Assembly: GCA_037382365.1 (NCBI GenBank) | Contig: JARRPZ010000010.1 | Location: 1-44,095 of the forward strand | Length of the DNA stretch: 44,095 nucleotides | Direction of reading: 5' to 3' | Origin: Lentisalinibacter sp037382365 | GTDB taxonomy: Bacteria > Pseudomonadota > Gammaproteobacteria > Steroidobacterales > Woeseiaceae | Part shown: positions 15,020 to 24,050 of the stretch, piece by piece | Numbering within the stretch: the first letter of the stretch is position 1 | Layout: each line of letters begins with the position of its first letter | Made by a program: the position numbers and the translations under genes | Notes under the pieces: model-generated | What the model was told of the DNA's origin: nothing | What the model saw: the letters and a program-made list of their open reading frames with translations, nothing else | Databases searched by the model: none

Positions 15020-17848
15020 ATGAAGGCTGAATGCCGCGCGCGCCATCGATGGCCAGCCTTCCTGGGTACCCTGCTCGCCTTCCTCGCAGTCACCGTCTCC
15101 GCCCAGACCGGCGAGACGTTCTCGCCGCCCGCCTCACTGGAGCGACTCCAGTTCCTCGTCGATCGCCTCGAAGGGGGCGAACGGGATCAGCAGGCGCTTC
15201 AGGCCGCCCAGGAGGAAGCGCAGGCGCTCGGTGACCGCGGCAGGGCCTGTGTTCAGAAGAGCGCTCCCGAAGTCGACCGCCTCACCGAACAGAACAAGAT
15301 CCTCGAGGACATCGATCCCTCGGCCGATACGGCGCTCTGGGATCAACGCGTCCGAATCAGAAACGAACTGACGAACGCCCAGGCGCGTCTGTCGACCTGC
15401 CGGGAGATCGTCAACCTCGCCGCCGAGCTGAACGAACTGGTGGCGCAAGTGCAGGCGGAGATCTCGGCGGCATTCCTGTGGGAGCGCCGCAGCACGGTCA
15501 TCGGACTCATCCGGGACATGCCGGCGAATATCGCGAAGTGGCCGTCACGGCTGCGCAGTATCGGCCGCCTCGACCTGCGGCACGGCCTGACCGAGGCGAA
15601 CCTCCTGTGGCTGCTGCTGGCGACAGCCGTCGTGGCCGCCGGTATCGGTCTCGCCATCCGCTATCGCTTCATGCGCTGGTTCAACAGCGTGACGAGCATC
15701 GACGACACGCCGCGGCTGAAGTACCTGTTCCCGAAACCGCTGGCCCAGTATGCGCCGCTCCTCCTCGAAGGCGCGGCCCTGACGGCAGTGCTGTTCTTCT
15801 CCATCCGCAACGCGACATTCGATCTTGCGGCCATCCGCCTTGCGGCGGCGATATTCCTGGTCGGTGTCGGCGCGGTCGTCATCGACTGGGCGACCGGACC
15901 GCTATCCCCGGCCGCCAAGGTGCCGGGATTGATACCGGACCACGTCCAGCCTCTGCGACGGCGACTGCGCCTGTTCGTCTTGAGCCTCGTGGCGAGTTTC
16001 GTCGTGCTGGGTCAGGGCTGGCTCGGGCCGCGTGCCACGGTCGAGGACAATCTGCTGCACGTCCTGCTGCTGCTCACCGTCGCCGTCACACTGCTGATGG
16101 TCCTGATCTATCTCCGCCGCATACCGGGTCTGCAGGGCCGGTTCCGATTCATCCGCTTCGCGGGCATCACGGCCGTGATCGTCGCGGTCGGCGCGGTGCT
16201 GATCGGCTATCACAACTTCGCGAGCTACATCATCCACGGTGTCGTGCGGACGACTCTCGCGCTGTTCGTCCTCTGGATACTGTTGTGGCTCGTGTTCTCC
16301 GCCTTCGAGGGGCTGGTGGAGGGGGAATCGTCGGCCGCTTCCCGCATCCGCGACCTGATGGGCATCACGGATACCGAATCGCGCACGAGTTTCGGCTTCA
16401 TGCAGCTGGTCGCCGATCTCGTGCTGTGGATCGGTTTCGTCGTCTTCGTGATCTATGTCTGGGACAGTTCCGGCAATACGCTGGACCAGCTGGGCGAACT
16501 GGTCATGCGCGGCGAACAGATCGGCGAGCTGGAACTTGTGCCCGTGAAGATCGTGACCGGCATCATGACCTTCGCGGCGCTGATCGTGGTCACCGGCTGG
16601 ATCAAACGCTGGATCGACCGCCGCTGGCTCCGGCATATGGCACTGGACCGCGGTGCGCGCGATGCGCTGGTCACCCTGTTCGGCTATATCGGCTTCGTGA
16701 TCGCCATACTGGTCGCGCTGAATGTCGCGGGCATCGATCTGACGGGTCTGGCCTGGTTCGTCACGGCACTCGGCCTCGGTATCGGTTTCGGCCTGCAGGC
16801 CATCGCCAGCAATTTCGTCTCCGGACTGATCCTGCTGTTCGAGCGGCCCATAAAGGCCGGCGACTTCGTCACCGTCGGTGGTACCGAGGGTTTCGTGCGC
16901 CGCGTACGCATCCGGGCCACGGACATCGAGACCCTCGACAACCAGAACGTGCTCGTCCCGAATTCCGAACTCGTCTCGGGGCGCGTGACGAACTGGGTCT
17001 TCAGGAATCCCCAGGGTCGGCTCCGCATTCAGGTGGGCGTCGCCTATGGTTCGGATATCGAGAAGGTGCGCGACATCCTCGAGTCCATCGCGAGAGATCA
17101 TCCCGAAGTGATCACGGACGGCCGCGCTCCGGCACCGCGTGCGTTGTTCATGTCCTTCGGCGACAGCTCGCTCGATTTCGAACTGCGCGTCCGGATCAAG
17201 CGCATCGAACGGCGATTCACCGTCATCAGCGACATCAATTTCGCGATCGACAAGGCGTTCCGCGAGGGGGGCGTCACCATCCCCTTCCCGCAACGGGATC
17301 TGCATCTCATTTCTCTGCCGGAGCAGACGCAGATGGCTGCGCCCGCGGAGGAGGTCGGTCCGCCGGAACCCCCGCCCCGCCCCGCCCCGCAAGCCCCGCT
17401 GCACCCGGAGGAACTCACCCGCAGCCACTCGCACGAGGTCGAACTCTCCAATCGCCTCGAGACCGTATGGGGCACGATCACCGACGACAAGTGGCTGGTC
17501 CGGTGGTACTGCCGGGAGGCCGAAGTCCAGCCGCGGATCGGTGGCAGCTACCGGGTCCAGTTCGAGGACGACTCCGTGCGCGAGGGCCGGATCGACATCT
17601 TCATGCCGCCGCGGCGGATGCGCATCGTCATGGTGCCGCCGGAAGGCGATGAATACCTGCCGACCGGTCCCATCACCGAGGAGTACGTGATCCGCGAGAT
17701 CGAAGAGGCCGTCGTGCTGACGGTGACGGTGGCGGGCATCCCGGCGACCGAGGACTGGGAAGAGTATTACCGCAGCTCCGAGGAGCGCTGGGACCAGGCC
17801 CTCGGCGAACTGCAGAAGGTGCTGAAGAACCGCAACGATGCGCGCTGA
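15020..17848 (+). CDS. Large MscS-family mechanosensitive channel with a C-terminal AHSA1/SRPBCC domain
   Basis: This is a predicted osmotic-shock channel of the inner membrane (942 residues). The signal peptide at residues 1-28 ends VTVSAQ. A periplasmic, partly coiled-coil region (about 30-170) follows, then many membrane helices (about 190-580). The MscS core is at about 565-780: the pore helix has LGLGIGFGLQAIASNFVSG and is followed by LLFERPIKAGDFVTVGG and LVPNSELVSGRVTNW. After a Pro-rich linker (EPPPRPAPQAP) the last 140 residues form an unexpected domain: SNRLETVWGTITDDKWLVRWY, IGGSYRVQFEDDSVREGRID, PPRRMRIVMV, and a final WEEYYRSSEERWDQALGEL, matching the AHSA1-type SRPBCC (START-like) fold. 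I chose ATG 15020 over a GTG at 14993 because it gives a normal signal peptide. The gene converges on serS. Confidence 0.92.
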   Translation: MKAECRARHRWPAFLGTLLAFLAVTVSAQTGETFSPPASLERLQFLVDRLEGGERDQQALQAAQEEAQALGDRGRACVQKSAPEVDRLTEQNKILEDIDPSADTALWDQRVRIRNELTNAQARLSTCREIVNLAAELNELVAQVQAEISAAFLWERRSTVIGLIRDMPANIAKWPSRLRSIGRLDLRHGLTEANLLWLLLATAVVAAGIGLAIRYRFMRWFNSVTSIDDTPRLKYLFPKPLAQYAPLLLEGAALTAVLFFSIRNATFDLAAIRLAAAIFLVGVGAVVIDWATGPLSPAAKVPGLIPDHVQPLRRRLRLFVLSLVASFVVLGQGWLGPRATVEDNLLHVLLLLTVAVTLLMVLIYLRRIPGLQGRFRFIRFAGITAVIVAVGAVLIGYHNFASYIIHGVVRTTLALFVLWILLWLVFSAFEGLVEGESSAASRIRDLMGITDTESRTSFGFMQLVADLVLWIGFVVFVIYVWDSSGNTLDQLGELVMRGEQIGELELVPVKIVTGIMTFAALIVVTGWIKRWIDRRWLRHMALDRGARDALVTLFGYIGFVIAILVALNVAGIDLTGLAWFVTALGLGIGFGLQAIASNFVSGLILLFERPIKAGDFVTVGGTEGFVRRVRIRATDIETLDNQNVLVPNSELVSGRVTNWVFRNPQGRLRIQVGVAYGSDIEKVRDILESIARDHPEVITDGRAPAPRALFMSFGDSSLDFELRVRIKRIERRFTVISDINFAIDKAFREGGVTIPFPQRDLHLISLPEQTQMAAPAEEVGPPEPPPRPAPQAPLHPEELTRSHSHEVELSNRLETVWGTITDDKWLVRWYCREAEVQPRIGGSYRVQFEDDSVREGRIDIFMPPRRMRIVMVPPEGDEYLPTGPITEEYVIREIEEAVVLTVTVAGIPATEDWEEYYRSSEERWDQALGELQKVLKNRNDAR

Positions 17849-17854
17849 GCAGGG

Positions 17855-19132
17855 TCAGGGAGCGATCCGCTCCAGGCCTCCCATGTAGGGACGAAGGGCG
17901 TCGGGCACCACGACGGTGCCGTCCTCCTGCTGGTAGTTTTCGAGTACGGCGATCAGCGCACGTCCCGCCGCCACGCCCGACCCGTTCAGGGTATGCACGG
18001 GTTCCGGCTTGCCGGTCTCCGGGTTCCTCCAGCGCGCCTGCATACGACGGGCCTGGAAGTCCGTGCAGTTGGAGCAGGAAGAGATCTCCCGGTAGCGCGC
18101 CTGCCCGGGCAGCCAGACCTCGATGTCGTGGGTCCGGGCCGCGGAAAAGCCCGTGTCACCGGCACACAGCACGATGAGCCGATAGGGCAGTTCCAGGCGC
18201 TGCAGGATCTTCTCGGCGTTACCCGTCAGCTCCTCGAGGGCCTCTCCGGAATCCTCCGGCCGCACGATGTGGACGAGTTCCACCTTCTCGAACTGGTGCT
18301 GGCGGATCATGCCCCGCGTGTCCTTGCCGTGAGAACCGGCTTCCGAGCGAAAGCACGGCGTGTGCGCGACCATGCGCAGGGGCAGGTCGTCTGCCTCCAG
18401 GATTTGCTCGCGGACCACGTTCGTCACCGGGACCTCGGCGGTCGGGATCAGGTAGAAATCCCTCTCGTCGTCCGTGTGGAACAGGTCTTCGCCGAATTTC
18501 GGCAACTGGCCCGTACCCAGCAAGGCTTCGCCGCGCACGAGGTACGGGACGTACATCTCACGGTAGCCGTGTTCCCGGGTGTGCACGTCCAGCATGAACT
18601 GGATCAGGGCGCGGTGCAGGTGCGCGATGCCACCCGCCATCACCGCGAAGCGGGCACCGGAGATGCGGCTGGCCGCCTCGAAATCGAGCTGTCCCAGTGC
18701 CTCACCGAGGGCGACGTGGTCTTTCGGTTCGAAATCGAACTGCCGGGGCTCGCCCCAGCGCCGGAGCTCTACATTCTGTTCCTCGCTCGTACCGTCAGGC
18801 ACCGACTCGTCAAGCAGATTCGGCAGGCCGAGCTGCCATTCTTCCAGCTGCCCCCGCACCCGGTTCAGCTCGGCCTCGGCCGTCTCGAGACGGTCGCCGA
18901 GATCCTGGACGGCATCGAGCAGCGGCTGGATGTCCTTGCCCTCGGCCTTGGCCCGGCCGATCGACTTGGCACTACGATTGCGTTCCTGTCGCAGTTCGTC
19001 GCATTCCACCTGCAGTCGCTTTCGCTCGGCGTCGGCACGGAGGAAAGCGTCCGGATCGAAGTCGAAGCCGCGCCGCGCCAGATTCGTCGCGACGGCGGTC
19101 GTCTCGTTTCGCAGTGTCTTCGGATCGATCAT
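17855..19132 (-). CDS. serS: Seryl-tRNA synthetase
   Basis: SerRS charges tRNA-Ser and tRNA-Sec with serine. The protein has 425 residues, the normal length. It starts MIDPKTLRNETTAVATNLARR, followed by the long antiparallel coiled-coil arm (about 30-105) that grips the tRNA-Ser variable arm. Class II motifs are present: motif 2 as FRSEAGSHGKDTRGMIRQHQFEK and motif 3 as NGSGVAAGRALIAVLENYQ; SSCSNCTDFQARR lies between them. An extension upstream of 19132 would fall in rarA in another frame and has no similarity. It is the last gene of the ftsK-lolA-vanZ-like-rarA-serS run, 25 bases after rarA, as in many gammaproteobacteria. A tRNA-Ser(TGA) gene lies 3 kb away. Confidence 0.98.
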   Translation of the reverse strand: MIDPKTLRNETTAVATNLARRGFDFDPDAFLRADAERKRLQVECDELRQERNRSAKSIGRAKAEGKDIQPLLDAVQDLGDRLETAEAELNRVRGQLEEWQLGLPNLLDESVPDGTSEEQNVELRRWGEPRQFDFEPKDHVALGEALGQLDFEAASRISGARFAVMAGGIAHLHRALIQFMLDVHTREHGYREMYVPYLVRGEALLGTGQLPKFGEDLFHTDDERDFYLIPTAEVPVTNVVREQILEADDLPLRMVAHTPCFRSEAGSHGKDTRGMIRQHQFEKVELVHIVRPEDSGEALEELTGNAEKILQRLELPYRLIVLCAGDTGFSAARTHDIEVWLPGQARYREISSCSNCTDFQARRMQARWRNPETGKPEPVHTLNGSGVAAGRALIAVLENYQQEDGTVVVPDALRPYMGGLERIAP

Positions 19133-19157
19133 CGCTCTGGCGTGGTCTCTCTCGGCC

Positions 19158-20468
19158 TCAATCGTCGCCGGCCTCACGGTCCCGGCGCCGCAGTTCCCGC
19201 AGCTTCTCGGCAATCCGCTGCTCCAGTCCGCGGGGCACGGGATGATAATACTTTCGCCGGGGCATTTCCTCGGGGAAATAGTCCACGCCGGCCGCATAAC
19301 CGTCGGGCTCATCGTGGGGGTAACGATAGGCGCTACCGTAGTCGAGGGATTTCATGAGGCGGGTCGGCGCATTGCGAAGATGTAGCGGTACCTCCAGCGA
19401 ACCATAACGCTGTACGTCGTCCGCTGCCGCCTGCACGGCACTGTAGACCGCGTTGCTCTTCGCCGCACAGGCAAGGAACACGACGGCCTGCGCGATCGCG
19501 AGTTCGCCTTCGGGACTGCCCAGTCTCTCCTGAGCTTCCCAGGCATCCAGCGCGATACGCAAACCGCGGGGATCGGCGCAGCCGACATCTTCAGTCGCCA
19601 TGCGTACCACCCGTCTGGCGACGTACAGCGGATCGCAGCCACCGTCCAGCATCCGCGCGAGCCAGTACAGAGCGGCATCCGGGTCGGACCCGCGCACCGA
19701 TTTGTGGAGGGCGGAAATCTGATCGTAGAAAGCCTCGCCGCCTTTGTCGAAGCGGCGGCGGCCGCCGGCGACGACTTCCGTGACCACCGCATCCGGCACG
19801 CGGCCATCCTCGTCGGCCAGGTCGGCGCACAGTTCCAGCAGGTTCAGAGCGCGTCGCGCGTCGCCGTCGGCGGCTGTCGCGATGGTCTCGAGTTGCGCGG
19901 GCTCCATATGTATCCCGCGATTACCGAGGCCTCGCTCCTCGTCCGATAGAGCCCGCTCCAGGATGCGGACCAGTGCTGCGCGGTCGAGCGCCTTCAGGAC
20001 ATAGACACGGGCCCGCGACAGCAGTGCATTGTTCAGCTCGAAAGACGGATTCTCGGTCGTCGCGCCGATGAAGGTCAGCGTCCCGTCCTCCACGAACGGG
20101 AGAAAGGCGTCCTGCTGTGCCTTGTTGAACCGGTGCACCTCGTCGAGGAACAGCACCGTCGCCTCGCCGAAATCTTCCCGGGCAAGCCGCGCCTCCTCGA
20201 CTGCCGCGCGTATGTCCTTGACGCCAGCCATCACCGCCGACAGGGCGATGAATCGGGCCGAGCCCCGCGTCGCGACCATGCGCGCCAGGGTCGTCTTGCC
20301 GGTGCCAGGCGGACCCCAGAACACCATGGAGTGGATACGTCCCGCTTCGACCGCACGGGCCAGGGGACTGTCGGGGCCGAGGAGATGGTGCTGCCCCGCG
20401 AATTCCGAGAGATCCGCCGGCCGCATCCGGTCAGCCAGCGGCCGATGCGCCGACGCCGGATCAGGCAC
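19158..20468 (-). CDS. rarA: Replication-associated recombination AAA+ ATPase RarA (MgsA)
   Basis: RarA acts at stalled forks and binds SSB and single-strand/double-strand junctions. The 436-residue protein has the clamp-loader-like AAA+ core: Walker A GPPGTGKTTLARMV, Walker B LFLDEVHRFNKAQQDAFLP, sensor 1 FIGATTENPSFELNNALLSRARVY and arginine finger region. It is followed by the RarA-specific helical and tetramerisation domains (DPDAALYWLARMLDGG, RRVVRMATEDVGCADPRG, LRNAPT). I chose the GTG at 20468 because AGGGG stands 7 bases upstream and it yields a family-normal N-terminus (ASAHRPLADRMRP). It overlaps the stop of the VanZ-like gene by 8 bases. Confidence 0.97.
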   Translation of the reverse strand: MPDPASAHRPLADRMRPADLSEFAGQHHLLGPDSPLARAVEAGRIHSMVFWGPPGTGKTTLARMVATRGSARFIALSAVMAGVKDIRAAVEEARLAREDFGEATVLFLDEVHRFNKAQQDAFLPFVEDGTLTFIGATTENPSFELNNALLSRARVYVLKALDRAALVRILERALSDEERGLGNRGIHMEPAQLETIATAADGDARRALNLLELCADLADEDGRVPDAVVTEVVAGGRRRFDKGGEAFYDQISALHKSVRGSDPDAALYWLARMLDGGCDPLYVARRVVRMATEDVGCADPRGLRIALDAWEAQERLGSPEGELAIAQAVVFLACAAKSNAVYSAVQAAADDVQRYGSLEVPLHLRNAPTRLMKSLDYGSAYRYPHDEPDGYAAGVDYFPEEMPRRKYYHPVPRGLEQRIAEKLRELRRRDREAGDD

Positions 20469-20856
20469 GATGATTCCCCTGGATGAAGGACTCCACGCCC
20501 CGGCACCAGCCGGCACCACCGGCCGCGCAGAGTGCCAGCCCGAGGGCGATGCCGGCCGCATTGGCGACCATGTCGGCGGTCTCGGGATAGCGATAACCGG
20601 TCGCGCTCTGGGCCAGCTCGATCGCAGCACCGAACAGCAGCAGGCCGAGGACGACGCGGGGCCAGCGCTCGTAGACACCGCAGAACCAGACGGTGAGGAA
20701 CAGGAATGTCGCCACGTGCAGATACTTGTCCAGATTGCCCGGTGCATCGGGCACCTCCGGCCACGGCATCAGCGCACTGACCGCGACGACCGCGAGCATC
20801 AGCCAGCCCGCCGAACGCCACCAGCGCTCGTAACGCAGCGACACCCTGTCCGTCAT
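20461..20856 (-). CDS. VanZ-like family membrane protein
   Basis: This is a 131-residue integral membrane protein with about four hydrophobic segments: GWLMLAVVAVSALMPW, KYLHVATFLFLTVWFCGVY, VVLGLLLFGAAIELAQS and MVANAAGIALGLALCAAG. The conserved polar residues of the VanZ-like family are visible: NLDKYLHVATF, the E-AQ pair in AIELAQS, and the R-ETAD-VAN-G block. VanZ itself gives low-level teicoplanin resistance, but chromosomal homologues have no established role. The gene is embedded in the lolA-rarA interval, with ATGA overlap to lolA and an 8-base overlap to rarA, so all three are translationally linked. It is not part of the E. coli version of this operon. Confidence 0.88.
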   Translation of the reverse strand: MTDRVSLRYERWWRSAGWLMLAVVAVSALMPWPEVPDAPGNLDKYLHVATFLFLTVWFCGVYERWPRVVLGLLLFGAAIELAQSATGYRYPETADMVANAAGIALGLALCAAGGAGWCRGVESFIQGNHRA

Positions 20857-21518
20857 TCGGACGCGGCCGGTGGAGGCTCTCCGGGCACCTCTGTCGCGCC
20901 GATCACGTCGACGCCCGCCGGCGGCTCGAATCTGAATAACGATTCGTCCGGTGCTGCGTTCAGGACCAGATCCGAGAACTCGATCCGGGTCACCTGCCCG
21001 AGCGCGTCGGCCAGTTCCATCGATTCCAGATCGCCGCCGGAGAAAGCGAGACTGACGTAGCGGAAATCCGATTCCGGGGCCACGGGTTCCAGGCGCATCC
21101 AGTCATACCCGTCTGCGCTGTAGCTGCCGAGGTAGCGGAAAGCGTCGAGGGCCGTGGTATCGCCGCCCAGCAGCATGGCCGGCGACTGGCTGAGCGAACC
21201 CGTCTGCTCCCGCACCGTGACCTGCTCCAGATCCACGTCATAGAGCCAGAGGCGCTCGCCGTCGGCGACGATCAGTTGCTCGTAGGGGGCGGTGTAATGC
21301 CACCGGAAGCGACCCGGTCTGGCAATCGCCAGTTCGCCTTCGGCGCTCTCTACCTCACCGCCTCGCGGATCGAATACGAGCTGGCGGAACTCGCCCCGGA
21401 TGGACTCGATCCCGGCGAAGAACTCCCGCAGTTCGGCCGGTATCGAATCATCGGCTGCCGCGGCAGGAGCGCTGACCCACAGCACCGCGAGCATCGCGTT
21501 CAATAGAAAACAGCGCAT
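20853..21518 (-). CDS. lolA: Outer-membrane lipoprotein carrier protein LolA
   Basis: LolA accepts lipoproteins from LolCDE in the periplasm and hands them to LolB. The 221-residue protein has a signal peptide (MRCFLLNAMLAVLWVSAPAAA). The mature part has the unclosed-barrel sequence pattern: FAGIESIRGEFRQLVFD, GELAIARPGRFRWHYTAPYEQLIVADGERLW (motif region about 62-95), LSQSPAMLLGG and the late IEFSDLVLNAAPDESLFRFEPP. A TTG at 21524 directly after the ftsK stop is also in frame and better spaced from the GGAGG inside the ftsK end; the ATG at 21518 is preferred only for codon identity. It lies in a tight operon after ftsK and before the VanZ-like gene. The C-terminal tail is Pro/Ala-rich. Confidence 0.95.
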   Translation of the reverse strand: MRCFLLNAMLAVLWVSAPAAAADDSIPAELREFFAGIESIRGEFRQLVFDPRGGEVESAEGELAIARPGRFRWHYTAPYEQLIVADGERLWLYDVDLEQVTVREQTGSLSQSPAMLLGGDTTALDAFRYLGSYSADGYDWMRLEPVAPESDFRYVSLAFSGGDLESMELADALGQVTRIEFSDLVLNAAPDESLFRFEPPAGVDVIGATEVPGEPPPAASE

Positions 21519-21524
21519 CCGCAA

Positions 21525-23855
21525 TCAATCCTCCGGTGGCGGCGGGGCGAGCACCTCCCGCGATCCGTTCGCCTGCAGCGGCCCCACCAGGCCCGCCTCC
21601 TCCATCGCCTCCACCATCCGGGCAGCCCGGTTGTAGCCGATCTTCAGGCGCCTCTGGACGCCCGAGATCGACGCCTTGCGCGTCTCGGTGACGATGCGGA
21701 CCGCCTCGTCGTAGAGGGGATCCTGCTCGCTGTCGCCACCGGCTTCACCGCTGCCGCCGATGTCCGGCATCCCGGGTATTGGACTCGTCGGGCCGCTCAG
21801 AATTTCCTCCAGATAGCGGGGAGCCCCACCCTTGCGCAGGTATTTGACGACCTTGTGCACCTCGTGATCGGCCACGAACGCTCCGTGCACCCGTTCCGGC
21901 ATCGAGGTGCCGGGCGGCAGGAACAACATGTCACCGTGGCCGAGCAGGTTCTCGGCGCCCTGCTGATCCAGGATGGTGCGCGAATCCACTTTTGCGGACA
22001 CCTGGAAGGCGATCCTTGCAGGCACATTCGCCTTGATCAGACCCGTGATGACGTCGACGCTCGGCCGCTGGGTGGCGAGGATCATGTGGATGCCCGAGGC
22101 GCGCGCCTTCTGCGCGAGCCGGGCGATGAGCTCCTCCACCTTCTTACCGACGATCATCATCATGTCGGCGAGCTCGTCGATGACCACGACGATGAACGGC
22201 AGCGGCTCGAGATCCGGCGCCTCCACCGGCTTCTCCTCGTCCACCAGGTCCGGCGCCTGCCAGGTCGGGTCCTTCAGCGGCGTACCGGCGTCGATCGACT
22301 CGTGGACCTTGCGGTTGTAGCCGCCGATATTGCGCACCCCCAGCGCCGCCATCAGCTGATAGCGTCGTTCCATCTCGGCGACGCACCAGCGCAGCGCATT
22401 GGCCGCCTCGTTCATGTTCGTCACCACCGGCGTCAGCAGGTGCGGGATATCCTCGTAGACGGAGAGCTCGAGCATCTTCGGGTCGATCATGATCAGCCGC
22501 ACGTGTTCGGGCTTCGCCTTGTAGAGCAGGCTGAGGACCATGGCATTGATGCCGACGGACTTACCGGAGCCGGTCGTGCCGGCGATCATCAGGTGGGGCA
22601 TGCGGGCGAGATCCGCCACCACCGAATTGCCACCGATATCCTTGCCCAGCGCCAGCGTGAGCGGTGACGCCATCTCGTCGTAGACCCGCGAGCGCAGAAT
22701 CTCGCCGAGCGTCACGAGTTCCCGGGTCTCGTTCGGGATCTCGAGTCCGATATAGGACTTGCCCGGGATGACCTCGACGACACGGACGCTGACTACCGAC
22801 AGGGACCGTGCCAGGTCCTTCGCCAGATTCGAGATCTGCGCCGATTTCACGCCGGGCGCCGGGTCGAGTTCGAAGCGCGTGATCACGGGACCCGGATGGA
22901 CGGAAATCACCTCGACGTCGATGCCGAAATCCTTCAGCTTCAGCTCGACGAGGCGCGACATCGCCTCGAGCGACTCCTCCGAATAACCCGAACTCTGTTT
23001 CTGCGGGTCGTCGAGGAGACTGAGCGGCGGCAGCTCGCTCGCCGCCGGCGGTTCGAACAGCGGCACCTGGCGCTCTTTCTCCGCGCGCGTGCTGGTCTCG
23101 AGGGTCGGGATGACCGGTTCGATCCGTGGCCTCTGGCGGCTCGCGCTGCGTTTCTTCTCCGCCAGAACCACCTCCTTGCGCTCCTGCTGGGCCCGGCGTC
23201 CCTGTGCCCGGTCACGGAACCGGTCGAATAGCAGGAGTATCCGGTCCCAACCGGCCAGCACGAGGTGGCCCACGCGATCCATGACGCCCAGCCACGAGAA
23301 TCCCAGGAAAACGGCGACGCTGCCGATCCAGAGCGCCAGCAGGAGGAGCGTCGCGCCGAGCGTCCCCATCACCGCCTGCAATCCGCCGCCGACCGCCTGG
23401 CCGAGCACGCCGCCGGCAGTCTCGCGCAGCTCCGGTGCGGCGAAGTGAAGCGTCGCCAGGCCGCAGCTGGTCGCCAGCGTCAGCAGGAAGCCGGCGAAGC
23501 GCAGCCCGAATTCCGCGCGGTTGAGCGGCTCCGGATTACGACGCTCGCGGAAAATCAGCCAGCCCGCGAACAGCATCATCAACGGAAACAGATAGGCCGG
23601 CCCCCCGAACAGCATGTAGCTCAGGTCCGAGAACCAGGCGCCGACGGCCCCGATCCGATTGTGGATGCGCTCCGCCCCGCCGCTCTGGGAGAAGGCGGGA
23701 TCGTCGGGATGATAGGTCAGGAGCGCGACGAACAGGATGATCGCCAGCGCGCCGAAGATCCACAGTGCCGCCTCCCGGAGCGTACGGATCACCGGCGCCT
23801 GCACCGGCGAACGCGCGCCGGTGCGGGAACCATTCAGACTGGATGCTTTCGCCAT
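21525..23855 (-). CDS. ftsK: DNA translocase FtsK
   Basis: FtsK anchors at the septum and pumps DNA to resolve chromosome dimers. The 776-residue protein has an N-terminal membrane domain of four helices (about 25-190). A short, charged linker (about 210-300, KKRSASRQRPR) follows, far shorter than the roughly 600-residue E. coli linker but normal for many gammaproteobacteria. The motor has Walker A GTTGSGKSVGINAM and Walker B PFIVVVIDELADMMM, plus LATQRPSVDVITGLIKANVPAR. The C-terminal winged-helix gamma domain (DPLYDEAVRIVTETRKASIS, RAARMVEAMEEAGLVGP) reads KOPS sites. No ribosome site precedes the ATG, while CATAAT sits 6 bases upstream, so a leaderless transcript is possible. It is first in the operon with lolA, vanZ-like, rarA and serS. 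Confidence 0.97.
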   Translation of the reverse strand: MAKASSLNGSRTGARSPVQAPVIRTLREAALWIFGALAIILFVALLTYHPDDPAFSQSGGAERIHNRIGAVGAWFSDLSYMLFGGPAYLFPLMMLFAGWLIFRERRNPEPLNRAEFGLRFAGFLLTLATSCGLATLHFAAPELRETAGGVLGQAVGGGLQAVMGTLGATLLLLALWIGSVAVFLGFSWLGVMDRVGHLVLAGWDRILLLFDRFRDRAQGRRAQQERKEVVLAEKKRSASRQRPRIEPVIPTLETSTRAEKERQVPLFEPPAASELPPLSLLDDPQKQSSGYSEESLEAMSRLVELKLKDFGIDVEVISVHPGPVITRFELDPAPGVKSAQISNLAKDLARSLSVVSVRVVEVIPGKSYIGLEIPNETRELVTLGEILRSRVYDEMASPLTLALGKDIGGNSVVADLARMPHLMIAGTTGSGKSVGINAMVLSLLYKAKPEHVRLIMIDPKMLELSVYEDIPHLLTPVVTNMNEAANALRWCVAEMERRYQLMAALGVRNIGGYNRKVHESIDAGTPLKDPTWQAPDLVDEEKPVEAPDLEPLPFIVVVIDELADMMMIVGKKVEELIARLAQKARASGIHMILATQRPSVDVITGLIKANVPARIAFQVSAKVDSRTILDQQGAENLLGHGDMLFLPPGTSMPERVHGAFVADHEVHKVVKYLRKGGAPRYLEEILSGPTSPIPGMPDIGGSGEAGGDSEQDPLYDEAVRIVTETRKASISGVQRRLKIGYNRAARMVEAMEEAGLVGPLQANGSREVLAPPPPED

Positions 23856-23875
23856 AGGGAGATTATGTCGGGGAA

Positions 23876-23902
23876 CAGCCGCCTACGATAGGGCGGCGGC
23901 TG
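23876..23902. repeat. Inverted repeat in the ftsK-trxB divergent gap
   Basis: CAGCCGCC (23876-23883) and GGCGGCTG (23895-23902) form a perfect 8-bp stem with an 11-base loop. It is located between the divergent ftsK and trxB starts and could be an operator or a hairpin in either leader. Confidence 0.45.
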
Positions 23903-23939
23903 CCGCCTTGGCAACCGCTGCCGGGGCTCGGGCGGCATT

Positions 23940-23967
23940 TTGCCGAGCCACCGTCGTTTCCCATAAA
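23940..23967 (+). promoter_or_regulatory. Possible trxB promoter
   Basis: TTGCCG (23940-23945) and CATAAA (23962-23967) are separated by 16 bases, about 84 bases before the trxB start. Confidence 0.35.
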
Positions 23968-24050
23968 CTCCCTGCTTCTGATCCATGCGGACCCGCCGGG
24001 TTCCGCCGCCCCGGGACATTCCCGACCGGCGACAGATTCGCGGAGCGACT

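Noticed and set aside
15478..17652. Two long open frames (724 and 510 codons) overlapping the MscS gene on both strands
   Set aside because: Arg/His/Asp-rich translations without domains; the MscS frame carries all conserved motifs.
23856..24050. LexA box upstream of ftsK, as in E. coli
   Set aside because: No CTGT-N8-ACAG pattern is present in the gap.
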